From Mixophyes australis (taxonomy: Eukaryota; Chordata; Amphibia; Anura; Limnodynastidae): a stretch of 64,000 bases of DNA. A program made the position numbers and the translations under genes. Position 1 is the stretch's first letter; every line of letters starts with the position of its first letter. Below are positions 1 to 14,700 of the stretch, in pieces. The notes beneath the pieces are model-generated. The model saw only the letters and a list, made by a program, of their open reading frames with translations, was not told the origin of the DNA and made no database searches. The DNA lies in the NCBI GenBank assembly GCA_036250195.1, contig JAVHZZ010000006.1:183531350-183595349 (forward strand), given 5' to 3'.

Positions 1-1949
1 CCTTATCTGTCATTATTATAAAGGAAGGCACACCAAGCACACAGACTAAATTGAAAATCTAGCCGATTAAAGAGAGAGAGCGAGTAATGTATGCAGAGAA
101 ACAGAGTTAAAAATAACAAGTAATCAACTAATCTGTATCATAAAAGTTGAACTTGTAATGGAAAACACAATAAATATTTAGGCAAGTAGGAGACTATAAT
201 GTAAACCTTACTAGCCCAATTTTGTTTTACTCAGAAAACGATGTGTTTAATAAAGCCGACACTTAGCCCATAGGCCACAAAGGGGAGAAGTCCAACAGCA
301 GTATCCTGTGCCTGCTCCCTCAGCTCTGTTCTCTCTTCCTGGGCTTCTCTTGGCACCAGAAGACTGGGATAGACCATCTCTCTCTGGAAGGAGGGGGGGG
401 GGGGGGGGACTCTATGCTTTAGCTCCCCCCCCCCCTTCAGTAATTGCTGTCTCAATTCAGCTCCAAAAAAAAAGAAAAAGCATGGAGCATGGCAGAGTAG
501 TGGAGACCTCTAGTACAGAGGTCTCCGCAGTGAAAGATACCCGACGCCCCCCTCCTATGTATGAGGGGGAAATCGTGGTATAGCCCCCTTCCTCCTCTCT
601 CCGTAGCGCCGCTGGCAAAAATCCAAGATGGCCACCGGCTTCCTCAGTATCCGATAACCGGCACTCTATGCCTGTAATGGCAGCGCCGGTTATCGGGGAG
701 GCTGGAGGAGTGACAGCGGGGTCCTGAGACCGCTTGTGACTCCTCAATCAGGCACCAATCTTCCAGTCCCTGTCAGTGAGAACCGCTGGTTCTCATCTGA
801 CAGGGGAAATGCCTGCGCTGCCAAGCTGTGAGTGTGTCCTCTATATTAGGACACTCCAGCGCTGCCACCTGTTAAAAAAAAAAAAGAATTAGAATAAAAT
901 AAAATTTGATAAAATTATACTAGCACTAAAAAACACTGCCCAACTCCTGGGCACCTGAAAAAAACTGGACAGAAAGGGGCAGGGGGATTGTAGAGGGGAG
1001 GGGTCTGTCGGCAGTACTAAAAGTTAACTGGTTAGGTGCCAACTCCCCACCACAACGCCATGGTAAGCAGTGTCCCCCAGACTGGATGAAAGAGAAATAT
1101 ATATTAAGCTTGCCTCTGGCTTTCACAAGTCAGAAGATGCTATACACTTACTGCCACCTGCAATACAAAATAAGACATGCATCAGCCCTATACCCAATAG
1201 TCTTTCCTTCATTGTGAATCTCCATTACTTGGTCTAGAAGGCGCTCAACCTCTTCCACGGTCCAATTCAATTCGGCCGTGTTATTCTAGGAACATGTCCT
1301 GTGCACTATTACTGTTAGTACGGTAAAAGTGTGCAGTATTACTGTTGGTACGGTAATTTTAATGCCGATTTTTGTTTGCACCTTTCAGGGCCGCAAGTAA
1401 AAATCTGGGTTAAGATTACCGCATTAAAGGTTATAGTACCAACGCTGCGTTAATCCTTGACCAACATGGCCAAATTGAATCTGCCCACATGTCTACTTTG
1501 ACAGGAAATCAATAGATTACACAGAAGAATGTACAAACAAGGATAAACAGGATCTTATTCATTACATTCAGGGAACACTGTTTACTATTTGATATAAAGG
1601 GTGCTGTGCTTGGAGTAAGGCACTGTCTGGCCTGCTCCTTCATCTCTATGCCCCCTGGTCGGAGAAACATCAGTTTAAGGATAGCACTTAATCAAAGAAC
1701 CAAACTCAATCGAAAAACAGAAGATAAGGTAACTATTAATTATTCAAAAATGGTACCAACATACCCTTTCTGGCTCAGGGAGGTAGAAGATTCAGTAAAC
1801 CTTGATATGCCCATAAGAATTTTGAAAAAAACTGCAGTGTGTGGTCTCAAAACTAGCAAACATGAACATCTGACAAAATACACTGCTTTCCATCCATGTG
1901 GTTAATATGATAACAGGAGCAAATGCTCATTGATCAACACCAATGACAA
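1..1949. other. Intergenic DNA downstream of top2a
   Basis: No convincing gene. It holds the G/C-tract hairpin at 393-435, an inverted repeat with arms CCGATAACCGGC (650-661) and GCCGGTTATCGG (684-695), and a doubled motif TATTACTGTTRGTACGGTAA near 1308-1356. A MITE-like segment with AATTGAAT-type ends lies at about 1260-1490. Confidence 0.5.
393..435. repeat. G16 tract facing C11 tract
   Basis: Sixteen G (393-408), a 16-base spacer, then eleven C (425-435). The tracts can pair as a hairpin; the G run could form a quadruplex. Confidence 0.9.
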
Positions 1950-2610
1950 AATGTTCTTTGAATGTCTTTATTCCAAACAAGAAAACGACAAACAAATACA
2001 AAAATATATACAATCAGGACAGACAACACAGAAACAAATGCAAGTGCCAGAGTCTGTACGTTAGATGTTTAAAATGACAAGATAAATGCGATGACCTTAC
2101 ACTGCATAGTACACATCACATTGTCTGGTCACATACAGCTCCATAAATCCAATTAACACATTTTTGGAAGAATTTACACAGGCATATCTTCTAAACTGAG
2201 CTGAGGAAAACAAAGGGGTCAAAGAATGTAACCTACAATAAAATCCATTCAGCCTTACAGTATCACTATATATATAGTAGGTAATCTTAACATTAAAAAA
2301 ATTCACAAAAGTCACAACCAGTCTGAACATCTACAGTTAGGGCATCATGATAAAAGATTGAGTGGTGATAAATAACTAAGTCACTTAAAACCAGCAAGCT
2401 TAAAACTATATTTAGATTTTAAGATATACAAATGTCACTGTTTAGTTGAAAGCTGATAAGATCTTCCTTTGTACAATGGAATAAAAAAAGTGAATAGCTG
2501 CCTTCATCTTGGGTGGAGAAATAGAATCACACAAGGCACAGAAAGTGATATAGCTCCGGGGTTAGAGTTCTAGGTCAGCAGAAAGGCGAGTGAACGTTTG
2601 CTTCCTGTAG
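1950..2610 (-). other. top2a: top2a 3' untranslated region (predicted)
   Basis: AT-rich sequence directly after the stop codon. An AATAAA signal lies about 640 bases beyond the stop; the 3' end is set just past it by inference. Confidence 0.6.
1967..1972 (-). terminator. top2a: top2a polyadenylation signal AATAAA
   Basis: TTTATT on the plus strand, so AATAAA in the transcript. It is the first clear hexamer I found after the stop. Confidence 0.55.
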
Positions 2611-2760
2611 CTAGAACATGTCGTCATCTGAATCCTCTATATATGCAACTGCCTTCTTTGCCCGGCCTGTCCTGGAGCGTACTGGTGCTCTGGCAGCTCC
2701 GTTATCCGAATCAGAAGAAAGGCCTATGTGGAAGCTATCATCCTCCCCTGCTTTTGATTT
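2611..2760 (-). CDS. top2a: top2a exon 35 (stop codon)
   Basis: Residues 1513-1561 and the TAG stop. Contains [19 protein letters not shown], equivalent to the human RAKKPIKYLEESDEDDLF end, the chromatin-tether segment. Confidence 0.96.
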   Translation of the reverse strand, partial: KSKAGEDDSFHIGLSSDSDNGAARAPVRSRTGRAKKAVAYIEDSDDDMF

Positions 2761-5700
2761 CTAGTGTAATGAGAATAAGGCATTAAACATTTCAAGGATC
2801 ACATGATCAAGTTTACATCATATGAAGGACTAAAGGATCAAAAGAAATCTTGTAAATCACAGGTCTAAGCTAAAAGATCAAGGAAAACTTGAAAACAAAA
2901 AACCCTGAAGCTTCAAAGCTCCTTACCTTAGCTGGTTTGTTTTTCCGCTTTGGACCAAAATCTGATTCAGAGTCTGACTCAGAGTTTTTCCTCTTTCGTG
3001 GCTTTATTGCCTTCTTGCGAGGAGGCATATTGTCAAACTCAACATCCTCTTTGACAGCAGCAGTGGATTTGGAAGGCTGTGGCTTAGACAGTGCTTCTAA
3101 GATGGATGGCTGCTTATCTGGAGAGAGATCACAGTCCATTGTAACAATGCTTAGACACTGCCGTGCACAAGATAGATAGGCCAATTCTTTAATGCTAGAA
3201 TTCAAGCCCACCTCAATAATTAAATTGTTTTTTTCCCCCATAATTACCTTTCTTTGCCACAGCGGTACCAAGTTTCTTGACACGTTTCTTGGGAGCGGCT
3301 TTCTCTGGTGCAGGCTGTAGAGTTTTCTTGGTGGCTTTGGGGGCAGGAGGCAATGGTATGGGTGGAACTTCATCCTCACTGTTTACTACAACAGACTCCA
3401 CTACAAGACATTAAAAAATACCTATCAGACTATTTTCGTCACACCAGCAGGTCTATAAAGTAATAAATGTCTATTTACTTTAGCAAATATTTCCAATACA
3501 TTTTTAAACCCTCATTTCAATCTTACACACCTTGTGGAACTGGTTCTGGTACTCTTTCTGTACTGGGATCTTTAACCTTCCTACATTATAAAAAATAAAA
3601 TAAAAAATAAATCAGTAAACAGTCATGAGAGAAATTATTGTTCACCTTTAACTCGTTTTATGGTGTTAAAACAATTTGAGAGTTTAAGTGAAATTATAGA
3701 ACGGTTTCTGTTACAAACTATTTAAAGCCTCACTTTATTAAGTTTTCCATAAAGTGCCCAAGTTCCTGCACGCACTTTATACCCTATGGTTCAGGTGTCC
3801 CCCAATGGATGTATGAGGAAAGATAAGTTTGTTCTATGCTAAAAATTGTTGTCCACTTGGATAAGCCAAGCACCATCTTGTGCCATAGCTTCCAGCTTGA
3901 AAGAACAGTTTGGACTTAGCCACACAAATGCAGATTAGTCTCTTTATGGCACCTCTGTATGTCAGTGGGATGTAAATGTCTACATATTTGCGAATGGTGT
4001 GAAGTCTATTTGAGTGAACAGAGCAAGCAATACTATGAACTGTGACCTAAATATTGAAAAAACGCTTTTAAAAAGAGAATGCACCTGCACACACAATTGA
4101 AAATAAAGACATGAACATATTTATTTTAATTCTACAGTAAACTTTTCCATGAGTCAATCAAGAGGAAAGTTCTACACAATAGAAGCTATTATTGCAAAAC
4201 CATCTGTGGAATCACGGGCTCACCTGGTGGCAGCTTTGGACTTGCGGGCTGGCTTGGGGATTTCAAATGATTCATCATTTGATTCTAAACTGGGGTCAAA
4301 CTGACCATCACTGTCAATATCGCTCCCAGACGCATTGGCTCCTTCCTCATCATCAGAGTCTATCACATATTTTACATTGGCTACACAGAAAATAAAATGT
4401 CAAGTTAGTCCACATGCACTATACAAACTTCTAAAATCTGAAGTGACCCCTCTCCCTTCAGTGTCAGGCATACAACTGATTCATTTAACACAACTGATTC
4501 ATTTAACAGAACATTAAGCATAACCTAGTGTCATTTAATAGTTTATAACAACGTTAAATCTTACCAGCAGCTCGGCGTTGCTGACTAACACGTGGCACCA
4601 CTTCATTTGTCTCAGAATCACTGTGAGAATCCATCATTGGGCTTTCAGGTTCTCTCTTTACTGGTTTGAACGGGAGAGTTGCCTGCTTTTTACCTTTGAA
4701 TGCTTTTGTTTTTGTACCTGTTAAAAATTCAAAATATTAAATTAATAGTACAGTACTTATGACTGCCAACAACTGAAGCTGTTACCAAACAAACCTGGCT
4801 CTGTTTTAACCTTCTTGCTTAGTCGTTCAGCAAGAGTCAAACCTTCGGGACTATTCTCTGGACTCCCTTCTGAGCCCTCCTCTCCAAACTCCATTCTCTT
4901 CACAATGTCCTCAGCCTAGACAGACAGGTCAGCATTATACACCTCGTTTCAATAGGAAGATTGACTGGACCTTCAGAGCTACTCAGAAGCAAGTCTGATC
5001 TGAAAGTTTTAGTAATTGGAATATCTAGATTCCTTAAAACTGCCATAAACTTGTTTACAGACAAACACAGTGAAATATAATTTCACCTCCAAAACAGATT
5101 TTGCATATTGCAGCAATCTGTAAACAAAAGGGCTTACTCCAGTTTAGTCTGTGCTCTGTAACATACTTCTAAGTTCACACCTTGCAAAGTATATGGAATT
5201 TAGAATTAGAAAGACATTGGCTTCCAAAATTTGAATAGAAATGCATTAATCTTACTGCCAGTGACTTGACTCACCTTCACTCGCTTTTTGACTTTCTTTG
5301 TGGCCTCTGCTTTCATGGCAGATGTCACCCTAGGAATGATGCGCCTCCCATGGGGTGATGGCATGATCTCTTGCAACTGCATCTTTTTCACCTGCACTCT
5401 TCCAGTCTTGCCTTTCACCACTTTGCCCTGCAAACTAGCCCGTTCCTCATTCTGTTCATTTTCTTCCACACGCTGGCGAGTTCAAACAGGTGAGTTGCAT
5501 CTCATGAAACATGAAGCAATTTAAGTAAACCTGAACTACTACTACAGCTAGCAGGGTGTGGAGCATATGGAGATATTAATCTATCAGAAGGAGCAAAAAT
5601 GCTACAATACACAATGCTGACGCAAATGCAGTCCAATTCAGCATATCAGGTCACTAATACATAGTAGACAACAAATAATTTAACCTAAGTAGGATGTAAT

Positions 5701-8700
5701 GGCTAAGGAAATAAGATACTTGACTTACATCCAGTTCTTCAATAAAGGCAGCAAGGTCTGCTTTCCACAAGTCAGGTGAAGATTTCCTCTGTAGATCTTG
5801 AAGCTCTGTAAGCTGATGCAAAGAAAAACAATGACACAGGACACAACTACACATAATTGGCAATTTTTTAGAAGATAATCAAGCCTCACAAGTGACAATA
5901 AAATTACTACACAACTTTAAAGAGTCAGCTAATGACATTAGTGTGGATAAGGCGAAGATATAGAAAGTTATGAAATTGCACTAACACATATGTTGAGATG
6001 AAAACAGTGAAGTTATTTAAACATAATTGGACACTTTAATAGAAAGCCTTGTTCATAAAAATGTAGCAGACCTTAGTATCTCTCTGCTTGCAGAGTTCCT
6101 CCTTCTTCTCTTTGGTCAAGTACCACATAGGCATATTGAGCAGATAGTTGAAATCTGGTCCAGTACTTGCAGCTTCAGTTTCTTCTTCTTCAATCATCTC
6201 CCCAGCTTCTTCCTATGACATGAAACATGCAAACATAGGGGAATTAGGAGCTATTACCATCCACATTAACAGCAATACATCTGCAAACATTTTATAATAG
6301 AGCCTGGAAGCATTCACACTCCTGTATTCAAAAACACACCATAGACTAGTTATAAACTTAGAGAAGCAAAAAGCGGTCACTAGATTGTAGATATCTTGTT
6401 GCAAAGAGACGGATAATATACCTTGTAATAAAAGTACTATTTTCATATACAAATTACCTTTTCTTGTGTTTTCTTCCAGGTTTTAATTGGGTCAGAGTCA
6501 TATCCTCGCTGTAACAACATCTGAATAAGTTCTTTCTTTGGCTTGTTTTCTAAGTAAAGATATTTATAGCTACATTAAGATACAGGCCAATTAGCATCTG
6601 GCTGGCTTTCTTTTCACACTTATAGCCGTAAAAAACCCCAAAAACAACAATCACTGCAATTTATAAATAAAAATCATTGGGACATTGCTGGCCAGTATGG
6701 GTAAAGCATATATATATATATATAATGATGAAGCACTAAGGTGAAAACACCTTAGTTTCGCCAGAGATGGAGCTTTTCTCAGTTTGTTCAATAGGGCCTA
6801 CATTATAGTACACAAGCAGCTTAGATGTTTTTTTTTTCCTTCTTTCTTACCAATTACTAATGTGCCCTCAATCTTTTCCAATATAAAGCGGGCTTGGTTG
6901 CTCAACCTTGAGGCCTCAGCAGTGTACAACCCCAGCAACCAGTCCTTCCTTAGACCGTAATAGCGGAGACGCAACTCAAAGAACTCCCGCAGTATATCCA
7001 GGACAGTTTCATATTTCTTCAAGCATCCCGTGTGATCAAAGAGCACCTGAAAAATGGACCATTGTTACTTGAAATCCAACAGTTTGTACAACTAGATAGT
7101 ACCCCACCACACTGGCTATTATATTTTCTTTGGCAACAGAGGTGCACAAAGTTTATTAACCAGATGTTTTTCAGTGATAGGTGAAGGTATGAGCCTGTTA
7201 AATCATGCAAAGGTTACGGAAAACTTACCATAGAATTACAAGTAAGTAGCGCTTGGAGCTTAAATACTTTGTGCAACCCAGCGGCCTCGGCCTCAGCCAG
7301 TTTCTCCTCTGTCATCTTGACAATGAACCTGACTGTGGTGTCCGTGTGATATTCTTTGTAGTCTGTAATCAGAGGCTGAGTCTTATCTGTCCCGTTCAGC
7401 ATAGGCTCCAGTACCTGCTCCTTGTAATTCTGTTTGGCACAGGAAATGAAAGTGAAAATGGTTCCAACTTTAAATCTGGGCCATCCATGCACTTTAGTTA
7501 TTAGCTAGTTACCTGTGTCCAGGTCCTGACCGGCAGCTCTGAGATTTCAATAGTGGTTGTATCAAGAACAGAAACTTCACCAATAATGATGTACTGGCTT
7601 GGACCAAGTTCCTGTATAACTCCCTTGAAATTCTTGTAACTTGGAAGCTGAGTAAGAATAAAGTTAATCATTCTACTACATATGAATATTTCATAGATCT
7701 CATGACGTCAGAACTATATACATGGTTCGATGCTACCAAATAACCCAACCAGGTTCATTCAAATGTTTCAAAGAATTAAAATTGGTTATTTTTCAATGTT
7801 AAGTTGTAGCAGACTGTATTCAGGAGAAACTTGAACATATGAATTAAAATTATTCTCACCATTGGCTGGGGTTCTTCCCCATTCAACATTTTCTGGATAT
7901 TATTCACTATCTCACGGACATCATAGTTTGGGATTCTACATGACCAACCAGTGCCGATACCCTCTGCGCCATTCACTAGTACTGTGGGGATGATTGGAAT
8001 GTACCACTCTGGTTCAACCTTCTGGTTGTCATCATATATGAACTTGAGGACATTGTCATCCATTGTTGGAAAAAGAAGGCGAGAAACCGTGCTGGAAACA
8101 AAAGGTACACAGATACAATGAATATTACAGTTACAAAGCATATCAATTTATAATTAGTTATAAAAGTTATGAAAATACTAATTGTTAAGATAGGATGGAA
8201 CAAAAATGATATTATAACAAGAAACTAATGAATAGTTTTTGATGAACATTTCTCAGTAACAAACTATCATTGTAGATATACCTAAGCATGGTGAAAATGT
8301 ATCGAGGGCTGGCAGCATCTTTACCACCGTGCAGCCTGGTGCCAAACTGACCAATCGGTTGTAAGTAGTTGACGTTATTGCTACCCATGAAGTTCTGTGC
8401 CAGGCTGATAATGGTCATCATCAGGGAGGCCTACATAGAAAACAGGATTAGAAGGTAGTTATCTGCGCACTTAGCATTATCACACAAACTGGCAGAGAAG
8501 GGAAACGTCACTGTTCTACAGAATAAGTTTAAATGGAATGGGGGGGGACTGATTGGCAGCAAAGGACATTTGTATTACTATATAGTTAAGGGAACCAGTG
8601 CAGATTTCAGGAAATGTTTTTAAAAAGGGAGAGCTATTTTTTAATTAAACGGTATTTCTGGACAGAAAAGATACAATATTTTATCTAATTAAAATGATGC

Positions 8701-11700
8701 TGATACCACAACTCAGTGGAACTCCTTATAATTGAAAACGGAAACCTCTTCCCAATATCAGCAGATGGAGGACTAAGACATGGCTGTTGCTGCCATTTCA
8801 CAGACATGCTACAAATGTCCGACACTCCTTAGCAACATCTGTACCATAACCATGGATACAAGATGTGGACTGCGATGACCTTCCATAGCTAAAGATGTTG
8901 CCATGCAGTGCCAGACACTCACAAAATGTCTGCCAAATAGCATCAACAGCCATTCAGCTAGGCGGCTTACTTTAAGTAGTCAGTCATTCCAGTAAATTGG
9001 GTACCCAGTAGACTTTACCTAGGTAAATGACCTTTTGGAATTATTTTAAGTGGCGTTTAAGTCTTTTTCCATAATGCATTAAATATTAAAAAAAAACAAA
9101 AAACTATTGTCCCGCTGTACAGGAAAGAGGCAGCCTGGAAGACATACAGAACTATGTGCTTTAACAGCGGATCATTAACAGAAAAGATGCAAAAAGTCCT
9201 TACCTCACCATGATGATATGAAGATATCTCAGCAACAGACCCAGCCAACTGAGCAACTTTCACTTCTCTCTTATCATTTCTCTTAAAACAAGTAAATAAG
9301 ACTTTCCTCTGGCCTGGCTTCAAACCTATTGTCGAACACAATATCCGTTACAGTATTTATTAAAAACCACCAGCTATAAAACCCCCCCCAAAAAAAACCC
9401 AGCAAAAATCCAACTACAATAGTTCTACCTACCATCAACTAATGATGGGATGGAACGCTCATTGTCAGAGTTGGAGAACAGAATAAGCTCTTTATTAACA
9501 AAGTCATTGTAGGTCAAGTACTTTGTGGCCTTCCCATACAAGTAATCCTGAAGATGACAACACAAGATCATATATAAAGTGCACAACAGTGGTAAATTTC
9601 TGAATAATGAGATCATATAAGAGGGTTAAAAATAAAAACAAACTTTAGACGAGTATGTATCATGTCAATGTGTCTCACCTCTGGCAAACCATGCAGTCTC
9701 CTCTCCCTCCTGTCTTGCATGAAGTTTGTCAGCCATTCCTTGCGGTCATCCACTTTCTTCTTGCTAAAGGCCTAGATTTAGAATTATTTTTTTTTTTAGA
9801 GGGATCTCTTCACATGGGAAACCACTTCTCTTCTCATATCATTACACTACCGGTCACATGCAGCCCTATCATCTCAAACAGATCACTGCCTCCCACATCA
9901 GCACACGGTAAATACTGCTGCAAGCATTCTCCCCCGATTTGACTACATGTTGTTCTACCACTGCCCAGTTCAAAACCAAGCAGGAGATGAAGATTAAATA
10001 CATTAAGGTATTGCTCAGACCTGAGTAAAACATACCTTTAATAAAATAAATAATAATCACAAGAATAGTTGAAGACAACTCCCCCAAAAAAACACAACCA
10101 CCCCTACCAAGGTGATCGCAGCATCATCCATTGGACCGCTGTATTTAAAAGGAATTCGATGTTTATCCATATCCGCAAAATATTCCTTAGCTTCTTTAGA
10201 TGTGCTGGTCCCCAGACCTATTGATTGAAAGACAGCCATCAGTACAGCATGCATTAAAATGACAACATTCAATATTACTATAAATGACAGAACTTTTCAA
10301 AATGCCAAGAGTCAATCATTCACCCGCAATAAACATTCTCAAAAATATGACCCCACAACATAACTGACAGCACAGCAATAAAATACAAAAATCTATTCGA
10401 AAAACCACTTCACAAAATCGATTGTGGGACACTGGAACCATGGAGTATTTGAGTGCAGACATGAGATTGGGATCTTGAGGATGGAACCCCCCCCCTCTTC
10501 TCCTCAAAGTCTGAACTCCTTCCCCACTATACCCCCTAGTAAATAAGTTATTTTTCTAACCAAGTCTCTTAGAATAGGAAAGAGGTGCCAATAAGAGAAA
10601 GGAAGCCAATGTCCTCCTAAGCAGACAACTTACAAAATAATGGAAATAAAGTGTAATGGGTGGGTGTCAGGTATTTTGAGAGTATGATTTAACGCAAGTA
10701 CAAAAATGGTATATTTATACTTGTTAAAATTCTCTCTCTGGGGTATAAAGATTCAGCACAGGAGTTTTAGCACTTTAAACTTGGCTCTAAACTCCTCCCC
10801 TTTTATATACCCCATAGCAGGCCAGGACCATCAGCAATTTTTAACAAAACCACAAAGACAGAATAAAGGTGCAATCCAAAAACCTGTAAAACTATAACCT
10901 TAAGGAGCACAAGAAATATAACGTAAGGGAACGTAAAGGGTGGGTGTCCAGTGTTCCCTAATGTACACAAAAGAATTTAATATAAATATCCCCTTTTCTC
11001 CTTCATCCATATGGGAGACATTGGAACACTTGGGATGTAACAAATATGCCACTATGGGAGGGTGTGGTCAAGTTGTGGTACACAGCACTTTCCATTCAAA
11101 ACTGGCATCTGTGGATGCAAAAATGTTAATCTGTAAAGTTTTGTGGACTGAAGACCAGGTGGCAGCCTGGCACAACTGCCAAGCCGAAAGATGAAAATTC
11201 TCAGAGTTGTGGATATAGCCAAAAGAAAAGACATATTCCAGATAATGAATCATCACTGAATCCAAAGGTTTGATGTTCTAAAACAGATTTAGATCTCAAG
11301 AAGCTATTGAGTAGCTATATGGATGTTACACATGCATAACTAAGAAAGTCTGCACCTCAGGAAAAAGCAAAAGTTTTCTTTGAAAGAAACCAGTAGTGCC
11401 GAAACCTGTCTCAAGCACTCATCCAAACCCTTCTGCAAGAACAGCAGTGAATGGCCATCTTATAATATGTAGGAAACCCTATCCTATCATACTAAGAAAT
11501 GCATTCTTGAGCACCCACTGAACCACTGCTACTGTAGGAAACAAGTAAATCAGACAAAAGTTCCAAGTGACCAACATCGTCTTCGGTTCCCTTGCCTTGG
11601 AGAAGCACCCCACCTTGTGGTTCAGAGATGTCATCTTGTTGACATCCAGCTGACCTCATCTTGCCAGAATCTGTTGAAAGAATTCTGGATGAAGGCACCA

Positions 11701-14700
11701 TTTTCTATGGTCTAGGGTCAGGCATGCAGAGAAATTCTGCTTCCATTTTTCCATCCCTGTAATGACCACCAAGCGATAGCTAGAACATTCCACTAAACTC
11801 TCCTGTCCCTTGTTTACTAGGAGTCCTCAATGAAATAAGAAGAATCCTCCATGTCAGAGTCCTCAGCTGAGTGTTCATCCTCCAAAGGTCAGATTCCAAA
11901 ACCTCCCAGGACTGGACCACTGCAGGACTATAGTGCTTGCAAGGTCTTTCTATAGAATAAGGTTCTAAAATACTCTCCAAGAAGGTCTCACTAAGCGCTT
12001 CATAGATTTGGCTAAACTATTTGCTTAAGCCAGCTTCATGTTAAGTAGGATGGAGAAACTCCTCCAACAACCCCACAAGAATATGTTGGATATCTGTAGT
12101 AAAGAGAAAGAACACTGGGACGAGTGGTTAGCAGAGAAGCTCAGCAATAGACTTGGCCAAAAAATTGCACCACCCACAGGTGTACCCCAACCTTACATGT
12201 TGTGCATAGGGTGTGTCTCAATGTCCATTAGGCAGTGTAATATTTTGAAGTAAAAAATGTCACAGGTGTCAATCCATCTGACATGTCAAAGGATGAGTAA
12301 GGTGGACAGGTATAATAGTACACAATCAAGAGTGTGAAACATACCCCCCCTAAAGATAAAACACTCATCACTTTCTCAGTTAAGAGATATTGAGGAGAGC
12401 AGCAGAGGCCTGCTTTCTGAAGCAGTTTGAAAAAATGGTGTCCAACAGGCTAGATCAGAGGTGCCCTCAAGTGCTAACAGTTCGTGTTTTCAGGATTTCT
12501 TTAATCATCTATTTTCATTGGTTAGTATGAACTTCAGCTGTTTCTATAGACAGAAATCCTGAAAACATTACCTGTTGGTAACTCTTGAAGACTGGGTATG
12601 AGCACCTCTGGAAAGGGAATAGAGGGGGAGGAGTTCATACTGATAATTTCTTAAAGTGTTCAAGCTTCTGCCTGCACCTCAATACCCCATGTTTCAGTCC
12701 CCCCCTCCCCAAATTAGATGAATAAGAAATATATATACATTAAACAGTTATAGTCTCATGTATGCCTGCCTGGTCTCTTGGAGTAAACTGTAGATATAAT
12801 GTACATGTTAGCATTAGAGTTATCTTGTCACAGACCAGCAGGTGACTTCTGCTCCAAACTGTGCATTGCCCTACTACTTTTATAATCACGACAATCAGAA
12901 AACCATTAAACATCACCAGTGTGAGATTCCATCCACCACAAGTGTGTAAGACATTAGTCCTTACTTGCCTTGCAAGCACTACCACACAGGGTTTTAGAAC
13001 AAACCTTTGTAGTATTTTATTTTCCAGGTCTTGTGGCTTTCAGTGTTGTTCTTCCACTCATCAAACTCAGGGATACTATAAAAGGACAATTCCTGCTTGT
13101 TTTTGGAAACCTGCACAGATAGGAGGGAGAGAAGAAATGAGATGTACTTAAAACAGATTGAAAAACTGAATGGAAAACTGAATGGAAAACTAATCAGAGG
13201 ATTGTCGCACCTTGATGATAGGTGTAATAAACTCCTCTAGAAAGCGGTGTTTGAGCAGAGATGGCCAGTTGTGATGGATAAAGTTGATCAGCAAGCCTTT
13301 TATGTGGGATCCATCTTGATCCTACAAACGAAAAATATATAATGGATTAAGTGATTTGGTAAATGCAAATATTCTTCTGTGCTGCCTACCTTGTACACCT
13401 TAGCTTTGGCAGGTGAAGTAAATTTCTCATGCAATAATAGCAGAGAAACCAGAGCTCAATTAACTATTTTTTTTTGAGTATGAGTAGTGTTTCAAGTCTA
13501 TACTCAAACTGTTGAAAGGTTAGGCAACACTTTTGCACTTTATAAACCCCCATTTACCTGTACATTGAGTGAGGACATGTGGTATAATAGTCAGATTCCT
13601 AAAGGTGGCTAAACAGATTCCTAAAGATGGCTAAACATTTAAGTTCCCTTAAGACTATACACCCTGCATCTACATTTTACGTCACAACTCTAAGATACCA
13701 GAATTATCCCAGTAGAAAGCTTTAATAAAATTATATTTAGAATATATCCATCCTCAATCATTTAACACGGAACTCTCACCTGATCTGTCATGATCATAAG
13801 CTTTCCATAACGGAGGCTTTTCAGGGACTCTGCATCTTCATAATCTCTCTTATACTGCAGACCCACAATTTTAATTATGTTGTTGATCTCTGCATTCTCC
13901 ATAATCTGCAAACAAACATTAACATATGACTAAGCCAAAAGCAAATATACATGCACTGGAAAAAACAGTAGCACAATACAGTATATGGATAAACAGGAAA
14001 ATTGCCAGTATGTAGGAATGGTCTTTTGAATGTTAATTAAGACAAATTGATCAGCAATTTGCAACTAAGCATTCTTAAACAGGAAGATGTCCACCTTTAC
14101 TATACAGCACATCTCTACAAATGTCCATTTAATCAATGTATTCACTTGAAAGATTTATTGGACAAACACATTTCAACTTACCTGCTTGTGTGAAGCTTCC
14201 CTGACGTTGAGAAGTTTACCCCTCAAAGGAAACACACCAAACCGATCTCTTCCAACCACACCAAGGCCAGAAACAGCCAATGTCTTGGCTGAGTCTCCTT
14301 CAGTAAGAATTAGAGTACAATCTGTGGAGTGTTTACTACCTGAAATGGAAAAAGCAGTCTTTAGAAAATATCCTACTTATTAACTGAAATAAGTGTGCCA
14401 GACAAGTAATTTCTCTTGCAGTTCTAACCAAGCATGGCTTAGACCAATGGTAAACAAAAAACCCCAAAACAGATGGGTACTCCCAGCCACAAAACATGAC
14501 AGACTAAAGGTAGGCAGTCTGAACCATAAGAGAATCTACATGCTGTGGAATTACAGGTCTCAGGTTTTGGGTGGTATGTCAAGCTGGGACTAGTAGTTTC
14601 ATAGCAATTGGAGAATTACCAGCATCGTTAGCATCATCCAGTTTAGGAATTCCCTTGATCTTTGTGTGCTTCACCGCAGAGCATTTCTTATTCAGCTGTG

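Noticed and set aside
1606..1905. 99-codon open frame downstream of top2a
   Set aside because: No recognisable domain, no splice context, composition like the surrounding non-coding DNA.
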